Source of the DNA: Bacteroidales bacterium
Lineage (GTDB): Bacteria; Bacteroidota; Bacteroidia; Bacteroidales; UBA932
NCBI GenBank assembly: GCA_017617035.1
Contig: JAFZWV010000021.1
Location: 1 to 64,000 of the forward strand
DNA: 64,000 bases
Reading direction: 5' to 3'
In this document: piece by piece, positions 35,301-42,972 of the stretch
Position numbering within the stretch: the first letter of the stretch is position 1
How the letters are laid out: the number at the start of each line of letters is the position of its first letter
The notes under the pieces: model-generated
Database searches by the model: none
What the model was told of the DNA's origin: nothing
What the model saw: only the letters and a program-made list of their open reading frames with translations
Position numbers and translations under genes: made by a program

Positions 35301-35874
35301 CAACTACAAGCCGAAGATCCGCCTCGCGGCCGCTATCCTGCTGACTTCGGCCGGCCGCCCGTTCATTTACCAAGGCGAAGAGCTTGGCTACTGGGGGACC
35401 AAGTCCGGCGGCGACGAATATGTACGTACGCCTATCATGTGGACCTCGTCTACCAGCAGCGTTGCCTCCAAGGCCCTCGGCCAGAAGGTCGACTGGGGCA
35501 TGCTAAAGCCGTCGATCTGTGTTGAGACTCAGGCTGCCGACGAGACTTCGCTCCTGACTCTCTACCGCCACTTCGGCTATGCCCGCAACATTAACGCGGC
35601 GCTCGCCGACGGCTGGCCCGAGCCCGACTCGGCCGACAACTGTGGAGGCAAGCTCGCGGCTTGGTACCTTCACCAGAACGGCGGCGAGAAGGTCGTGCTC
35701 GTCCTGCACAACCTCGGTTCGTCGACCATCACTACCAAGCGTTGGGCGGGCGAGAACGTCTCGTCTTCGACCCTGCTTGTCTCCAACGGCAAGGTATCCG
35801 TCAGCGGTACCGTTGCCGACGGTCCTACAGTTACACTTCCCGCTTACAGCTCGGCGGTATTTGCATTGAATTAA
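32335..35874 (+). CDS. Very large multi-CBM surface alpha-amylase (GH13, SusG-like)
   Basis: A 1179-residue lipoprotein (IIPSCKKE lipobox). Domain order: a BACON domain (about 35-122, ending VTIVQSGK); a SusE-type glucan-binding domain (about 140-260); a CBM26-like domain (about 263-370, NVRIYVLNNSTWNKPY); a second SusE-type domain (about 385-505, FKFRQNRKWDTNLG); then GH13 from about 515. Catalytic motifs are FRLDAVKH (nucleophile Asp), MVGEVLSG (acid/base Glu) and ANHDEDRTAS. A CBM58-like insertion precedes the nucleophile. It is paralogous to the 806-residue amylase at 20628-23048 from the second SusE-type domain onward. It starts a four-gene plus-strand run with fimbrillin-like genes 19 nt downstream. 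Confidence 0.92.
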   Translation: MTTKSFAIRALTALTLAILIIPSCKKEPKPVTTPMIEASVETLSFAGDGDTKTLEITATGAWTSGSEAGWITIDPARGKGNATVTVTASANQSNDTRTGEIIFALDNPAAILTTVTIVQSGKGQEDPGPVIPEVDNSSVVIPKANFTEESDWGVTGSIMSLGWNKDVPMLGESEYGWVAAFDVEVKDAEELKFRLGGEWDTNLGTGAGQPAIDTRYTLAENGGNIKLAAGTYDLYIHPTYSLLYVETAGATFAHGDAVPASQIGENVRIYVLNNSTWNKPYMYAYVGSGELQPYGEWPGTYAAGTKKYGEYTWTYWEASGFNGVGGVNLILNNDGTAQYPAPDEKDPLWSDLTVLNTLYFIWDGTKVTQVEDPANPGVTGKGIEPIEMKFGSSSWTVIGTFGQTNWDYDFPMDTEGYWEVAREVSIAAGEQFKFRQNRKWDTNLGCGEFSETGSNNVTIGSKINLDWGAGNMSVAKSGSYDIYLSVERKTAYVLNAGSAWTHESDGKPDYEVGGVYNPTIAAADKHSGLTYQVNVFSFKDSDGDGYGDLNGLTQSLDYFDALGVTALWLSPIQPAQSYHGYDVTDYEAINKKFGTEADFQNLIKEAHKHNIRIYMDYVMNHSGDQNKWFLDVKEKGTKSEYWDYYSLSKDPAADVAAGRIAQVPSSFGYNGYKWFPVNIGGKGEHRYKIDLDWTNASAPTMTVTETTAAVTTSGTYNNPARYLYWGDGTYTQFVDAGTNKYTLTLNYNSSWGCLVRTTNKDVWTDKTKWGFNSTADQMKLGVAHILYSDDDPNKVQTIVMPGGEIYYYYSEFGTGVFADFNYGPASSCQNSAAFKAIMVGVEKWLKMGVDGFRLDAVKHIYADENGPENKVFWGKFYDAANAIYKANASARADLAGSGDSDIFMVGEVLSGDGECTPFYSGLPALFEFQFWWDVRNCLNSENIYGAGYSQTLPGSLSYRWNGHREVRSNAIATPKLANHDEDRTASSLGNYKPKIRLAAAILLTSAGRPFIYQGEELGYWGTKSGGDEYVRTPIMWTSSTSSVASKALGQKVDWGMLKPSICVETQAADETSLLTLYRHFGYARNINAALADGWPEPDSADNCGGKLAAWYLHQNGGEKVVLVLHNLGSSTITTKRWAGENVSSSTLLVSNGKVSVSGTVADGPTVTLPAYSSAVFALN

Positions 35875-35893
35875 TAATTAAACATCAGATAAT

Positions 35894-37192
35894 ATGAAAA
35901 AGGTTATTTTGACTCTCTGTGCAGTCGCCGCACTGGCGGCCTGCCAGAAAACGGAGATCCGTCCCTATGTGGGCGACAGATCCAGACCGGTAGTCTTCAG
36001 TGTGGAGAACATCTACTCCATCGAGACCAAGGCCGATCCTATCGCCAACGGAAAGCAGGTTGGCATTTATGCCGGTGCACCTATCTCCAAGGATAACGTG
36101 GCTTTCAACGTGACCATGACCAGCGAGACGGCCGGAACTCTGGCTCCTGCTGTGACCAACTCCCTGCTTTGGGGTGTCGGCCAGACCACTCAGGCTACCA
36201 ACTTCCTCGCGGTTTATCCTTATGCATCAGAGCGCACTCTGACAGGAGCAGAGGAGGCTAATAAGTATTTCGAGTATGCCATCTCCGATGCGGAGAATGT
36301 GGACTATGCCGACAAGTTCCTTACGGCGGTCGCTTCGCAGGCCCCGGGAACTGGAGAGACTCCCGCGAAAGTCGCTCTTGCTTTCTCACATCCTTTTGCA
36401 AAGCTTCTCTACAACATCGACAACCAGACCGATGACTACGTTGCCGGAGTTAAGATCAGCGGCATCCACCGTTCGGGTAAGATTATGTTCATCTCGGGCG
36501 CAGCAGTTGCCACCGGCGACGCCGTCGCAGCGGAAGATGCTATCGCTCTCAACGAGATCACGCCCAATGCCAGCTATATGACGGTCGTGATGCCAGAGAC
36601 CTCAGCCGTGAATCCAGTAGTCACCGTGAACATGGTTTCGGGTGCTAAGTATACATTCTCGCTTGCGGCAGGAGTGGCTCTTGCGGCAGGAAAGGTCTAC
36701 ACCGCTTCCATTACGCTTTCCGGTTCCCATGGCACCGAAGAGTCCGACCGCACCATGCTCGGTACTTTCACGGTTACCGATTGGGCAAATGTTGACGCTG
36801 GCGCCATGACCGGCGGAGTTACTTCTGAGGCTACGAAATGGTGGTATCTCGAGGGTAATATCGATGAGGTTGGTGGCACTGAGGATGGGAATTGGAATAA
36901 GCATATTCCTCTTAAGTGTATTGCCCCCACCGTGTGGACAGTAGATTTCTACTATGCCGGAGGTACTGATATCGACAGCGGCTTCAAGGTAAGATATGCA
37001 GCCGATGCTTCAGACTGGGATGATTCATGGGGTAAGGACGTCGTTATAGAAGCTGCCGGAATTACTGCCGAGGGTACTCTTCTCCAGGGCCTGTCACAGG
37101 GTGGCCCCAATATGAGAATCGACGCTGTCGGCAAGTACAGAATCAACTTCTATACTGATACCCACGATTTCCACATCTACAAAATCGACTAA
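35894..37192 (+). CDS. Fimbrillin-like lipoprotein with C-terminal SusE-like glucan-binding domain
   Basis: A 432-residue predicted lipoprotein (LAACQK lipobox). Residues about 25-300 follow the fimbrillin/Mfa-like pattern: IETKADPI, VGIYAGAPI, LWGVGQTTQATNFLAVYPY, then LAFSHPFAKLLYNI. The last 120 residues (WWYLEGNIDEVGGTEDGNWNKHIPL, split here only by length, and GPNMRIDAVGKYRINFY) match the fold pattern of the SusE-type domains in this locus. It lies between the large amylase (19 nt) and a similar gene (11 nt). Fusion of pilin-like and glucan-binding parts suggests glucan capture at the surface; no pilus assembly genes are in the window. Confidence 0.72.
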   Translation: MKKVILTLCAVAALAACQKTEIRPYVGDRSRPVVFSVENIYSIETKADPIANGKQVGIYAGAPISKDNVAFNVTMTSETAGTLAPAVTNSLLWGVGQTTQATNFLAVYPYASERTLTGAEEANKYFEYAISDAENVDYADKFLTAVASQAPGTGETPAKVALAFSHPFAKLLYNIDNQTDDYVAGVKISGIHRSGKIMFISGAAVATGDAVAAEDAIALNEITPNASYMTVVMPETSAVNPVVTVNMVSGAKYTFSLAAGVALAAGKVYTASITLSGSHGTEESDRTMLGTFTVTDWANVDAGAMTGGVTSEATKWWYLEGNIDEVGGTEDGNWNKHIPLKCIAPTVWTVDFYYAGGTDIDSGFKVRYAADASDWDDSWGKDVVIEAAGITAEGTLLQGLSQGGPNMRIDAVGKYRINFYTDTHDFHIYKID

Positions 37193-37203
37193 TACATATT
37201 GTT

Positions 37204-38514
37204 ATGAAAAAGATATTTGCAGCTATTATCATGGTCGCGGCGGTCTTCTCAGCTTGCACCAAACCGGACACCGACAATACTGGAAAGATGGGACGCCAGT
37301 CCAGCGTCGTAAAGTTCGGTGTGACCAACCTCTACAGCTTCGAGACCAAGGCGGCTATTGCAGCCAGCTCCCACGTGGCTGTTTATGCAGGAGCTCCTAT
37401 CAATGTCAAGAATGCGGACTATACTGTAGCAACTATGCCTACCGCTGAGCCTGCAGCAGCGGGTACTCTCTCTGGTAGCGCTATTCTTTGGGGTATTGAG
37501 CAGATAGGTACCGACACCAACACTAAGTTCTTTGCAATGTATCCTTATGCCAGCTCAGACGATCGCAATGCTTTCGGTGAGGGTGGTACTCTGACCTATG
37601 CAATCGATGCGAGCGCTGAGTCTGAGGCTTATGCTAAGGACTTCCTCGTAGATGTGGTAGACCAGAACCCTGGCGCCGATGTCGAGAACCCCAACACGGT
37701 GACCTTCAATCTCGAGCACCCGTTTGTTCTACTCAGGTATGTCATTACCAATGCCTCCGACGATGCCATTCGTAAGGTCGAGATCTACGGCGTACGTAAG
37801 GCGGGTACCATCGCTTATGCGACTGCGGCCGCCACTCCTACCGGAGACGCCATTGCAGAAGGTTCGGCACGTGAGATGGCCCTCGAGAGCGAGGAAGGCA
37901 ATGTGAAGACATTCTACAGCGTGATTATGCCTGAATCTTCCAGCATCAATCCGACCATCAAGGTTACCACCTGGGGCGGTTGTACTTCAACCTATCAGCT
38001 CAGCGCCGCACAGGCTTTTGTTGCAGGTAAGAAGTATACAGCTTCCATTACTTACAGCAATGTTCACACTGCCGTTACCTCCAATCGCACCATGACCGCA
38101 GCCTTTGATGTTACTGGCTGGGACGCCCAGAACGTGACTGCTGGCAGCCAGACTGGCTACAATGGCAATGATAACGAATGGCCCTTCCTTCGTGGCGTCG
38201 GCTTTACCGGCGGTACCTGGGACGACGGCGTTGCACTTACTTGCTACGGTTCGAACTCCTTCAAGAAGGTCCTCAACATGACAGGCGATGGAGAGTTCAA
38301 GGTATACAAAGCTACCTCCCCGGCGACATGGCTTGGCAAGGTAAGCTCTGAGGTTATTTCGGGTTGGACAAAGATTACTATGGGCGCATCTGGTGAGGGA
38401 GACAACATCGCCGTTACCGCCACCAATGGCCAGAAGTGCACGGTCCGTTATTTCGTAGACTCAAACGAAGTTTGGTTCAAAGTCGACGACGCTGAGTCGG
38501 AGTGGCCGTTCTAA
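37204..38514 (+). CDS. Fimbrillin-like lipoprotein with extra C-terminal domain, second copy
   Basis: A 436-residue predicted lipoprotein (FSACTKP lipobox). It parallels the preceding gene: FETKAAI, VAVYAGAPI, ILWGIEQIGTDTNTKFFAMY and FNLEHPFVLLRYVI define the fimbrillin-like part (about 30-305). Residues about 320-436 form an extra beta domain with FLRGVGFTGGTWDDGVALTC and FKVYKATSPATWLG, similar in plan to the SusE-like tail of its neighbour but diverged. The two genes are probably tandem duplicates. The next gene starts 7 nt later. Glucan binding by the tail is inferred. Confidence 0.7.
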   Translation: MKKIFAAIIMVAAVFSACTKPDTDNTGKMGRQSSVVKFGVTNLYSFETKAAIAASSHVAVYAGAPINVKNADYTVATMPTAEPAAAGTLSGSAILWGIEQIGTDTNTKFFAMYPYASSDDRNAFGEGGTLTYAIDASAESEAYAKDFLVDVVDQNPGADVENPNTVTFNLEHPFVLLRYVITNASDDAIRKVEIYGVRKAGTIAYATAAATPTGDAIAEGSAREMALESEEGNVKTFYSVIMPESSSINPTIKVTTWGGCTSTYQLSAAQAFVAGKKYTASITYSNVHTAVTSNRTMTAAFDVTGWDAQNVTAGSQTGYNGNDNEWPFLRGVGFTGGTWDDGVALTCYGSNSFKKVLNMTGDGEFKVYKATSPATWLGKVSSEVISGWTKITMGASGEGDNIAVTATNGQKCTVRYFVDSNEVWFKVDDAESEWPF

Positions 38515-38521
38515 AGTCTGA

Positions 38522-39376
38522 ATGAAAAGGGTTATTGTCAGCCTTCTCGCTCTTGCGGCGCTTTTCTCGTGTTCGAGGAAAGTGACCGTAATTATCCCCG
38601 TCAATCCCGATGAGGTGAAGTTCACCGCTTCAGTGGAGACTTATACCACTAAAGCGACAGACTCCGCCTTCGAGGACGGGGATAAGGTGAGTATTGCTGC
38701 AGGTAACCCTATCAATGAGACCACGGTCGGAACTATCTCGGGAACTGAGATTTCTATTGAAGAGCCGATCTATTGGACTAAAGACCAGACTGCCTCGACT
38801 ACTTTCGTAGCAGTTTATCAAGCTGGCGGAGTGGCTGAGCCTTCGGCCAATCTTTCTTATGACCTTTTGAAGGGCGGGCGCCACGACTACGCGGCCCACA
38901 ACCTCTTTATGGTGGCCGCGCGCACCGCGGCGCCCCGCACTCAGGTCAACCTGAAGTTTAAACATCCTTTTGCCAAGGTAGGCTTCGTAATCCACAACCA
39001 GTTGGATGAAGCCATTTCCAAGGTGGAGATAAAGGGCGTCGTAATGGATGCCAGGTTGGATATTAAGGAAGAAAAGGTCGTGCTAGGGACTACCACAAAG
39101 ACCTTCGAACCCGTTAAGTTGGCTGACGACAGCTATGCTGCGGTTATTATGCCACAGACAGCTACTATGAGTGTTGTTGTGACCGCCGCGAGCGGCACGA
39201 CTTACACCTTTGAGCAGCAGGCCGGGTTCGTTTACGCTCCCGGTACAGCATACAGCACTGAGATAACGGTCGATAAGAAATCTTCCGGCCCGGTTGCCTT
39301 CGAGTTTACGGTCGTCCCCTGGTCTTCCGGTGGGTCGCTGGACTACGAACTAGACAAAGACATCTCACACGAGTAA
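38522..39376 (+). CDS. Fimbrillin-like lipoprotein, short form without the extra domain
   Basis: A 284-residue predicted lipoprotein (LFSCSRK lipobox) with the same fimbrillin-like core: YTTKATDSAFEDGDKVSIAAGNP, shown here in part as EDGDKVSI, then FKHPFAKVGFVIHN and the VIMPQTATMSVVV strand. It ends soon after the core, at FEFTVVPWSSGG, so it lacks the C-terminal glucan-binding-like domain of its neighbours. It closes the plus-strand run and is followed by a strong terminator at 39418-39451. It may be a base or cap subunit if these proteins assemble, which is speculative. Confidence 0.72.
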   Translation: MKRVIVSLLALAALFSCSRKVTVIIPVNPDEVKFTASVETYTTKATDSAFEDGDKVSIAAGNPINETTVGTISGTEISIEEPIYWTKDQTASTTFVAVYQAGGVAEPSANLSYDLLKGGRHDYAAHNLFMVAARTAAPRTQVNLKFKHPFAKVGFVIHNQLDEAISKVEIKGVVMDARLDIKEEKVVLGTTTKTFEPVKLADDSYAAVIMPQTATMSVVVTAASGTTYTFEQQAGFVYAPGTAYSTEITVDKKSSGPVAFEFTVVPWSSGGSLDYELDKDISHE

Positions 39377-39417
39377 GCCGCGTGGAGTATAAGTGATTGA
39401 TAATCACGGAATAAACT

Positions 39418-39451
39418 AAATTAGGTCTGCCAAAAACGGCAGACCTAATTT
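39418..39451. terminator. Strong terminator closing the fimbrillin-like run
   Basis: Perfect 14-bp stem AAATTAGGTCTGCC / GGCAGACCTAATTT with loop AAAAAC. It ends the plus-strand unit and can also stop the convergent MFS transcript. A smaller GGAGG-TTGG-CCTCC hairpin follows near 39471-39484, in the rest of the gap. Confidence 0.85.
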
Positions 39452-39500
39452 TATTAAACCGCTGTGGCCCAGGAGGTTGGCCTCCACGGGCATAACGGCA

Positions 39501-40823
39501 CTATTTTTTAATTAAGCGGACGCAGAGGGATCCTATCACGAGGAAGGCGGCGGCGACCAGGAACATCGCGGGCTGACTGCCGCCCACGGCGCTGATCACG
39601 AGTCCGCCCGTCGCCGCCGCTACAATCTGCGGCAAGCAAATCGTGCAGTTGAACAATCCCAGATAACTGCCCATATACGGGCTGCCCTCAAGCGCATTGG
39701 TAAGCAGCGTAAACGGAAGGGCGAGCATTGCGGCCCATGCGGCGCCTATAAGGAGGAAACTGCCGAAGAGCACGTACTGGTTAGTTACGAAGAACACAGA
39801 AGCAAAGCCGACTGCTCCGATCAACAAAGATACCACGTAGGCTGTCTGTACCTTCTTAAAACGAGGCAGGACGAGCGCCCAGAGCATAGAACCGATGGCC
39901 TGGATGGCGAAGATTACGCCCACCCAGTTGCCCGCAGCCTGATAGTCGGCAGAGGCGGCGTCGGTTGTTCCCCAGACATTCTTAGCGATGGCGCCATTGG
40001 TGTAAGTCCACATATAAAGGAACGCAGCCCAGCAGAAGAACTGCACGAGACCGACAGTCCAGAAGGTCTTAGGGGCCTGTCGAAGCAATTTGATGAAGCC
40101 GGGATTCTCGGGCTTTTCTTCAGAAGCCTGGATGCCGTGGAACTCGGCGTACTCCTGAGGATTCATCTCCTTAACCTTGAAGAAGGTGAAGAGCACGCAG
40201 CAGATCAGTATCGCGGCGCCGATATAGAAGCTCCAGATAACCGAGTTCGGGACGACTCCCTCGGGGGCGGTGTTGGCAATACCTATCCATGTGAAGAATA
40301 TGGGGAACAGGTATCCGAACAGGCTGCCGGCGTTGCAGAGGAAGCTCTGAGTACTATACGCCAGGGTCTTCTGCTCTTCGGTCACCATGTCGCCGACCAT
40401 CATCTTGAACGGCTGCATCGCTATATTAATAGAGGTATCGAGGAAGATGAGGCTGAACAGTCCGAACCACATCGCAGCGTTCAGGCCCAGGAACAGCCAT
40501 GCCTTGCTGAGGTTTAAACTTCCTGCATTCGGCAGCAGTATCATAACCAGAACCGCGATGATAGCACCGACCAGCAAATATGGTTTGCGGCGTCCGAGTT
40601 TGCACCAGGTCTTGTCGGACCACTTGCCTATAAGGGGCTGCACTATCATACCCATGAGGGGCGGCAGTATCCAGAAAAAGCTGAGCTGATGGGGGTCAGC
40701 GCCCAATGTTGCGAAAATACGGGAAATGTTTGCGCTCTGAAGAGCATAAGCAATCTGAACCCCGAAGAATCCGAAGTTCAGATTGAATATTTCCCCAAAA
40801 GAGAGTTGTTTTTTGATGGCCAT
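39501..40823 (-). CDS. MFS sugar transporter (SLC45/GPH-like, probable maltose or maltodextrin permease)
   Basis: A 440-residue 12-helix inner-membrane carrier. The segment QPLIGKWSDKTWCKLGRRKPY carries the family loop (GKWSDKTWCKLGRRKPY) typical of the SLC45/GPH-like sugar carriers often next to amylase genes in Bacteroidetes. It probably moves maltose or short maltodextrins from the periplasm to the cytoplasm for MalQ. It sits at the edge of the glucan locus on its own minus-strand promoter (40854-40861). Substrate is inferred from location. Confidence 0.85.
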   Translation of the reverse strand: MAIKKQLSFGEIFNLNFGFFGVQIAYALQSANISRIFATLGADPHQLSFFWILPPLMGMIVQPLIGKWSDKTWCKLGRRKPYLLVGAIIAVLVMILLPNAGSLNLSKAWLFLGLNAAMWFGLFSLIFLDTSINIAMQPFKMMVGDMVTEEQKTLAYSTQSFLCNAGSLFGYLFPIFFTWIGIANTAPEGVVPNSVIWSFYIGAAILICCVLFTFFKVKEMNPQEYAEFHGIQASEEKPENPGFIKLLRQAPKTFWTVGLVQFFCWAAFLYMWTYTNGAIAKNVWGTTDAASADYQAAGNWVGVIFAIQAIGSMLWALVLPRFKKVQTAYVVSLLIGAVGFASVFFVTNQYVLFGSFLLIGAAWAAMLALPFTLLTNALEGSPYMGSYLGLFNCTICLPQIVAAATGGLVISAVGGSQPAMFLVAAAFLVIGSLCVRLIKK

Positions 40824-40853
40824 AATTCAGTGTTAACAGCCATCAAAGATAAG

Positions 40854-40861
40854 CATTTTTT
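40854..40861 (-). promoter_or_regulatory. Promoter -7 box of the MFS gene
   Basis: Minus-strand TATCTTTG, overlapping the stop codon of the upstream SDR gene and 30 nt before the MFS start codon. Confidence 0.5.
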
Positions 40862-41654
40862 AGAGTTTGTAGTACACGCTCATCACCCAGGCGAACCAGC
40901 GCGGGGGGAGAATCGTGCGTGCAAACACCGAGAGTTTCTGCAGGAAGGTGGATATAATATAATGGTATCCGGGACGTTTCTTGCGGATTATCTTGCTTAT
41001 CTTCTTCGCCAGAAACTCGGGCTTCAGGCCGCTGTTCTCATCGTGCTCGATCGAAGCGAGCGAGCGGGCGTAGCCGGGGTAAACCTCATGGACCTGCGGG
41101 TTGTCGACAGACTTGCGCTGGGCCGTAAAGGCGGTGGCGAAATCGCCGGGCTCGATCGTGGTTACATTGATGCCGAAGCCGCGGATTTCGAGCCGCAGTG
41201 CCTCGCAGTAACCTTCGATAGCGAACTTGGAGGCGCTGTACATGCCCTGATACGGCAGGCCTACCAGTCCTCCGATGGAGCTGAAGCAGATAATATGGCC
41301 ATGGCCCTGCTTGCGCATGACCGGGACGACCTCGCGTATGTAGCGTACCATGCCCATGAAGTTGACGTCCATCTGCCTCTGGCAGTCCTCGATCGAGCAG
41401 AACTCGAGCGGGCCGCCTATGCCCATACCGGCGTTGTTGATGAACACATCGATCCGGCCCTCGGCGTCCACGACCTGCCTGACCGCGGCCTCGACCTCGG
41501 CCTGGTTGGTAGACTCCGCCTTGATGTAGGTGACGCCCGGGATGAACTCGGTCGCCTTGCGGTGGGTGCCGTAGACCTTGTGGCCTTCGGCGCTGAGACG
41601 CTCGGCCATGGCCTTGCCAAAGCCCGAGGTGATGCCGGTGATGAGTATGACCAT
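40860..41654 (-). CDS. Short-chain dehydrogenase, candidate 3-ketosphinganine reductase
   Basis: A 264-residue classical SDR. The nucleotide-binding motif is TGITSGFGKAMA (residues 6-17), the NNAG motif is present, and the catalytic Ser and YSASK (YxxxK) follow FSSIGGLVGLPYQGM. The C-terminal 40 residues are hydrophobic and basic (FLQKLSVFARTILPPRWFAWVM), as expected for membrane association. It starts 3 nt after the serine palmitoyltransferase gene. Serine palmitoyltransferase makes 3-ketosphinganine, so this reductase is the obvious candidate for the next step to sphinganine. SDRs are a broad family, so the assignment rests on the operon. Confidence 0.75.
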   Translation of the reverse strand: MVILITGITSGFGKAMAERLSAEGHKVYGTHRKATEFIPGVTYIKAESTNQAEVEAAVRQVVDAEGRIDVFINNAGMGIGGPLEFCSIEDCQRQMDVNFMGMVRYIREVVPVMRKQGHGHIICFSSIGGLVGLPYQGMYSASKFAIEGYCEALRLEIRGFGINVTTIEPGDFATAFTAQRKSVDNPQVHEVYPGYARSLASIEHDENSGLKPEFLAKKISKIIRKKRPGYHYIISTFLQKLSVFARTILPPRWFAWVMSVYYKL

Positions 41655-41657
41655 GGC

Positions 41658-42854
41658 TTAGCCTTCGATTATGCCGTACTCCTTGAAGATCTTGGTGAGG
41701 ACCTCGACCGCCTGGTCGACATGCTCGCGGTTGTGGGTTGCCATGAGGGCGAAGCGGATGAGCACGTCCTTTTCGGGCACGGCCGGTGCGATAACCGGAG
41801 TGATGAACACACCCTGGCGGTAGGCCTCTTCGACCAGCGATAGGGCCTTGATCGTGTCGCGTACCATCAGCGGGATGATAGGGGACTCGGTCAGGTTGAT
41901 ATCGAATCCGTTCTCGCGGAAGCACTTCCATGCGTAGCGGGTGGTGTCCCAGAGGTGCTCGCGGCGCTCGGGCTCTTCGATCATGATGTCGAGGGCCTTC
42001 GATGCGGCTGCGGTTGCGGCCGGGGTCATCGACGCGCTGAAGATGAGCGAGCGGGAGTTGTGCTTGATGAAGTTCAGCACGTCGTGGTCGCCGGCGATGA
42101 AGCCGCCCAGCGAACCGAAGCTCTTGGAGAATGTGCCCATGATGAGGTCGGTGCGGTCGGTCAGGCCGAAATGGCTTGCTGTACCGCTGCCGTTCTCACC
42201 GAATACGCCAAGGCCATGGGCATCGTCGATCATGACGCTGGCGCCGTACTTGTCGCAGAGATCGCAGATCTCCGGGAGTTTGGCCAGGTCGCCGAGCATT
42301 GAGTAAACACCGTCGATGACGATGAGCTTGTAGGCATCGGGCTCGCAGACCTTGAGCTTCTTCTCAAGGGCCTCCATGTCGTTGTGCTTGAACTTGTAGA
42401 CGGTGCTCCAGCCGAGGCGGCTGCCGTCGATGATGCAGGCGTGGTCGGTGTCATCGAGGAGGATGTAGCCGCCCTTGAATCCAAGGCAGCTCACCACTCC
42501 GAGGTTGACCTGGAAACCGGTGCTATAGGTAACGGCTTCTTCCTTGCCGACAAACTTTGCGAGTTTCTCCTCGAGCTCCTGGTGGATATCGAGGGTTCCG
42601 TTGAGGAAGCGGCTGCCTGAGCAGCTTGTGCCGTATTTCTTAACGGCTGCGATTGCAGCTTCTTTGAGTCTGGGGTCGTCGGAAAGTCCGAGATAGGAGT
42701 TCGAGCCGAACATCAGGACCTTATGGCCGTCGGCCATGGTCACTACCGGATCCTGGCCCGAGCTGATGGGTTTGTAGTAAGGGTAGATACCCTTTGCTTT
42801 TACTTCCTGAGGTACTGTGTATCTTGCACAGATCTCATTGAGTTTACGTTTCAT
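41658..42854 (-). CDS. spt: Serine palmitoyltransferase (sphingolipid biosynthesis)
   Basis: A 398-residue alpha-oxoamine synthase (PLP-dependent) that condenses serine with an acyl thioester to 3-ketosphinganine. Visible motifs are FGSNSYLGL, GSRFLNGTLDIHQELE, the PLP-contact DDAHGLGVFG, and GTFSKSFGSLGG with the Schiff-base lysine. The GSRFLNG-TLD-H pattern and the N-terminal VKAKGIYPYY fit Bacteroidetes serine palmitoyltransferases better than KBL or BioF. The adjacent SDR supports this. A TATATTTG promoter box lies at 42892-42899. KBL or another oxoamine synthase is the alternative. Confidence 0.88.
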   Translation of the reverse strand: MKRKLNEICARYTVPQEVKAKGIYPYYKPISSGQDPVVTMADGHKVLMFGSNSYLGLSDDPRLKEAAIAAVKKYGTSCSGSRFLNGTLDIHQELEEKLAKFVGKEEAVTYSTGFQVNLGVVSCLGFKGGYILLDDTDHACIIDGSRLGWSTVYKFKHNDMEALEKKLKVCEPDAYKLIVIDGVYSMLGDLAKLPEICDLCDKYGASVMIDDAHGLGVFGENGSGTASHFGLTDRTDLIMGTFSKSFGSLGGFIAGDHDVLNFIKHNSRSLIFSASMTPAATAAASKALDIMIEEPERREHLWDTTRYAWKCFRENGFDINLTESPIIPLMVRDTIKALSLVEEAYRQGVFITPVIAPAVPEKDVLIRFALMATHNREHVDQAVEVLTKIFKEYGIIEG

Positions 42855-42891
42855 ATCAATAGGTTTAGTACGTTCTACTTAAATTGAGCCG

Positions 42892-42899
42892 CAAATATA
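42892..42899 (-). promoter_or_regulatory. Promoter -7 box of the spt-SDR operon
   Basis: Minus-strand TATATTTG followed by C, 37 nt before the spt start codon. Confidence 0.55.
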
Positions 42900-42921
42900 C
42901 AAACTATTTTTAATATGGGCG

Positions 42922-42965
42922 TTTTTGGACTTCTCCCCCCTTTTTTACGGGGAGAAGTCCAAAAA
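42922..42965. repeat. 44-nt repeated hairpin, copy 1
   Basis: 17-bp perfect stem TTTTTGGACTTCTCCCC / GGGGAGAAGTCCAAAAA with a 10-nt loop CCTTTTTTAC. Located 7 nt after the stop of the second CotH gene. A second copy with two base changes is at 63062-63105. Likely a terminator used as a dispersed repeat. Confidence 0.85.
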
Positions 42966-42972
42966 TTCAGAA

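Noticed and set aside
33508-35373. Minus-strand open frame of 621 codons within the large amylase
   Set aside because: Antisense to a gene with complete GH13 and CBM motifs; low-complexity Val/Gly/Glu product.
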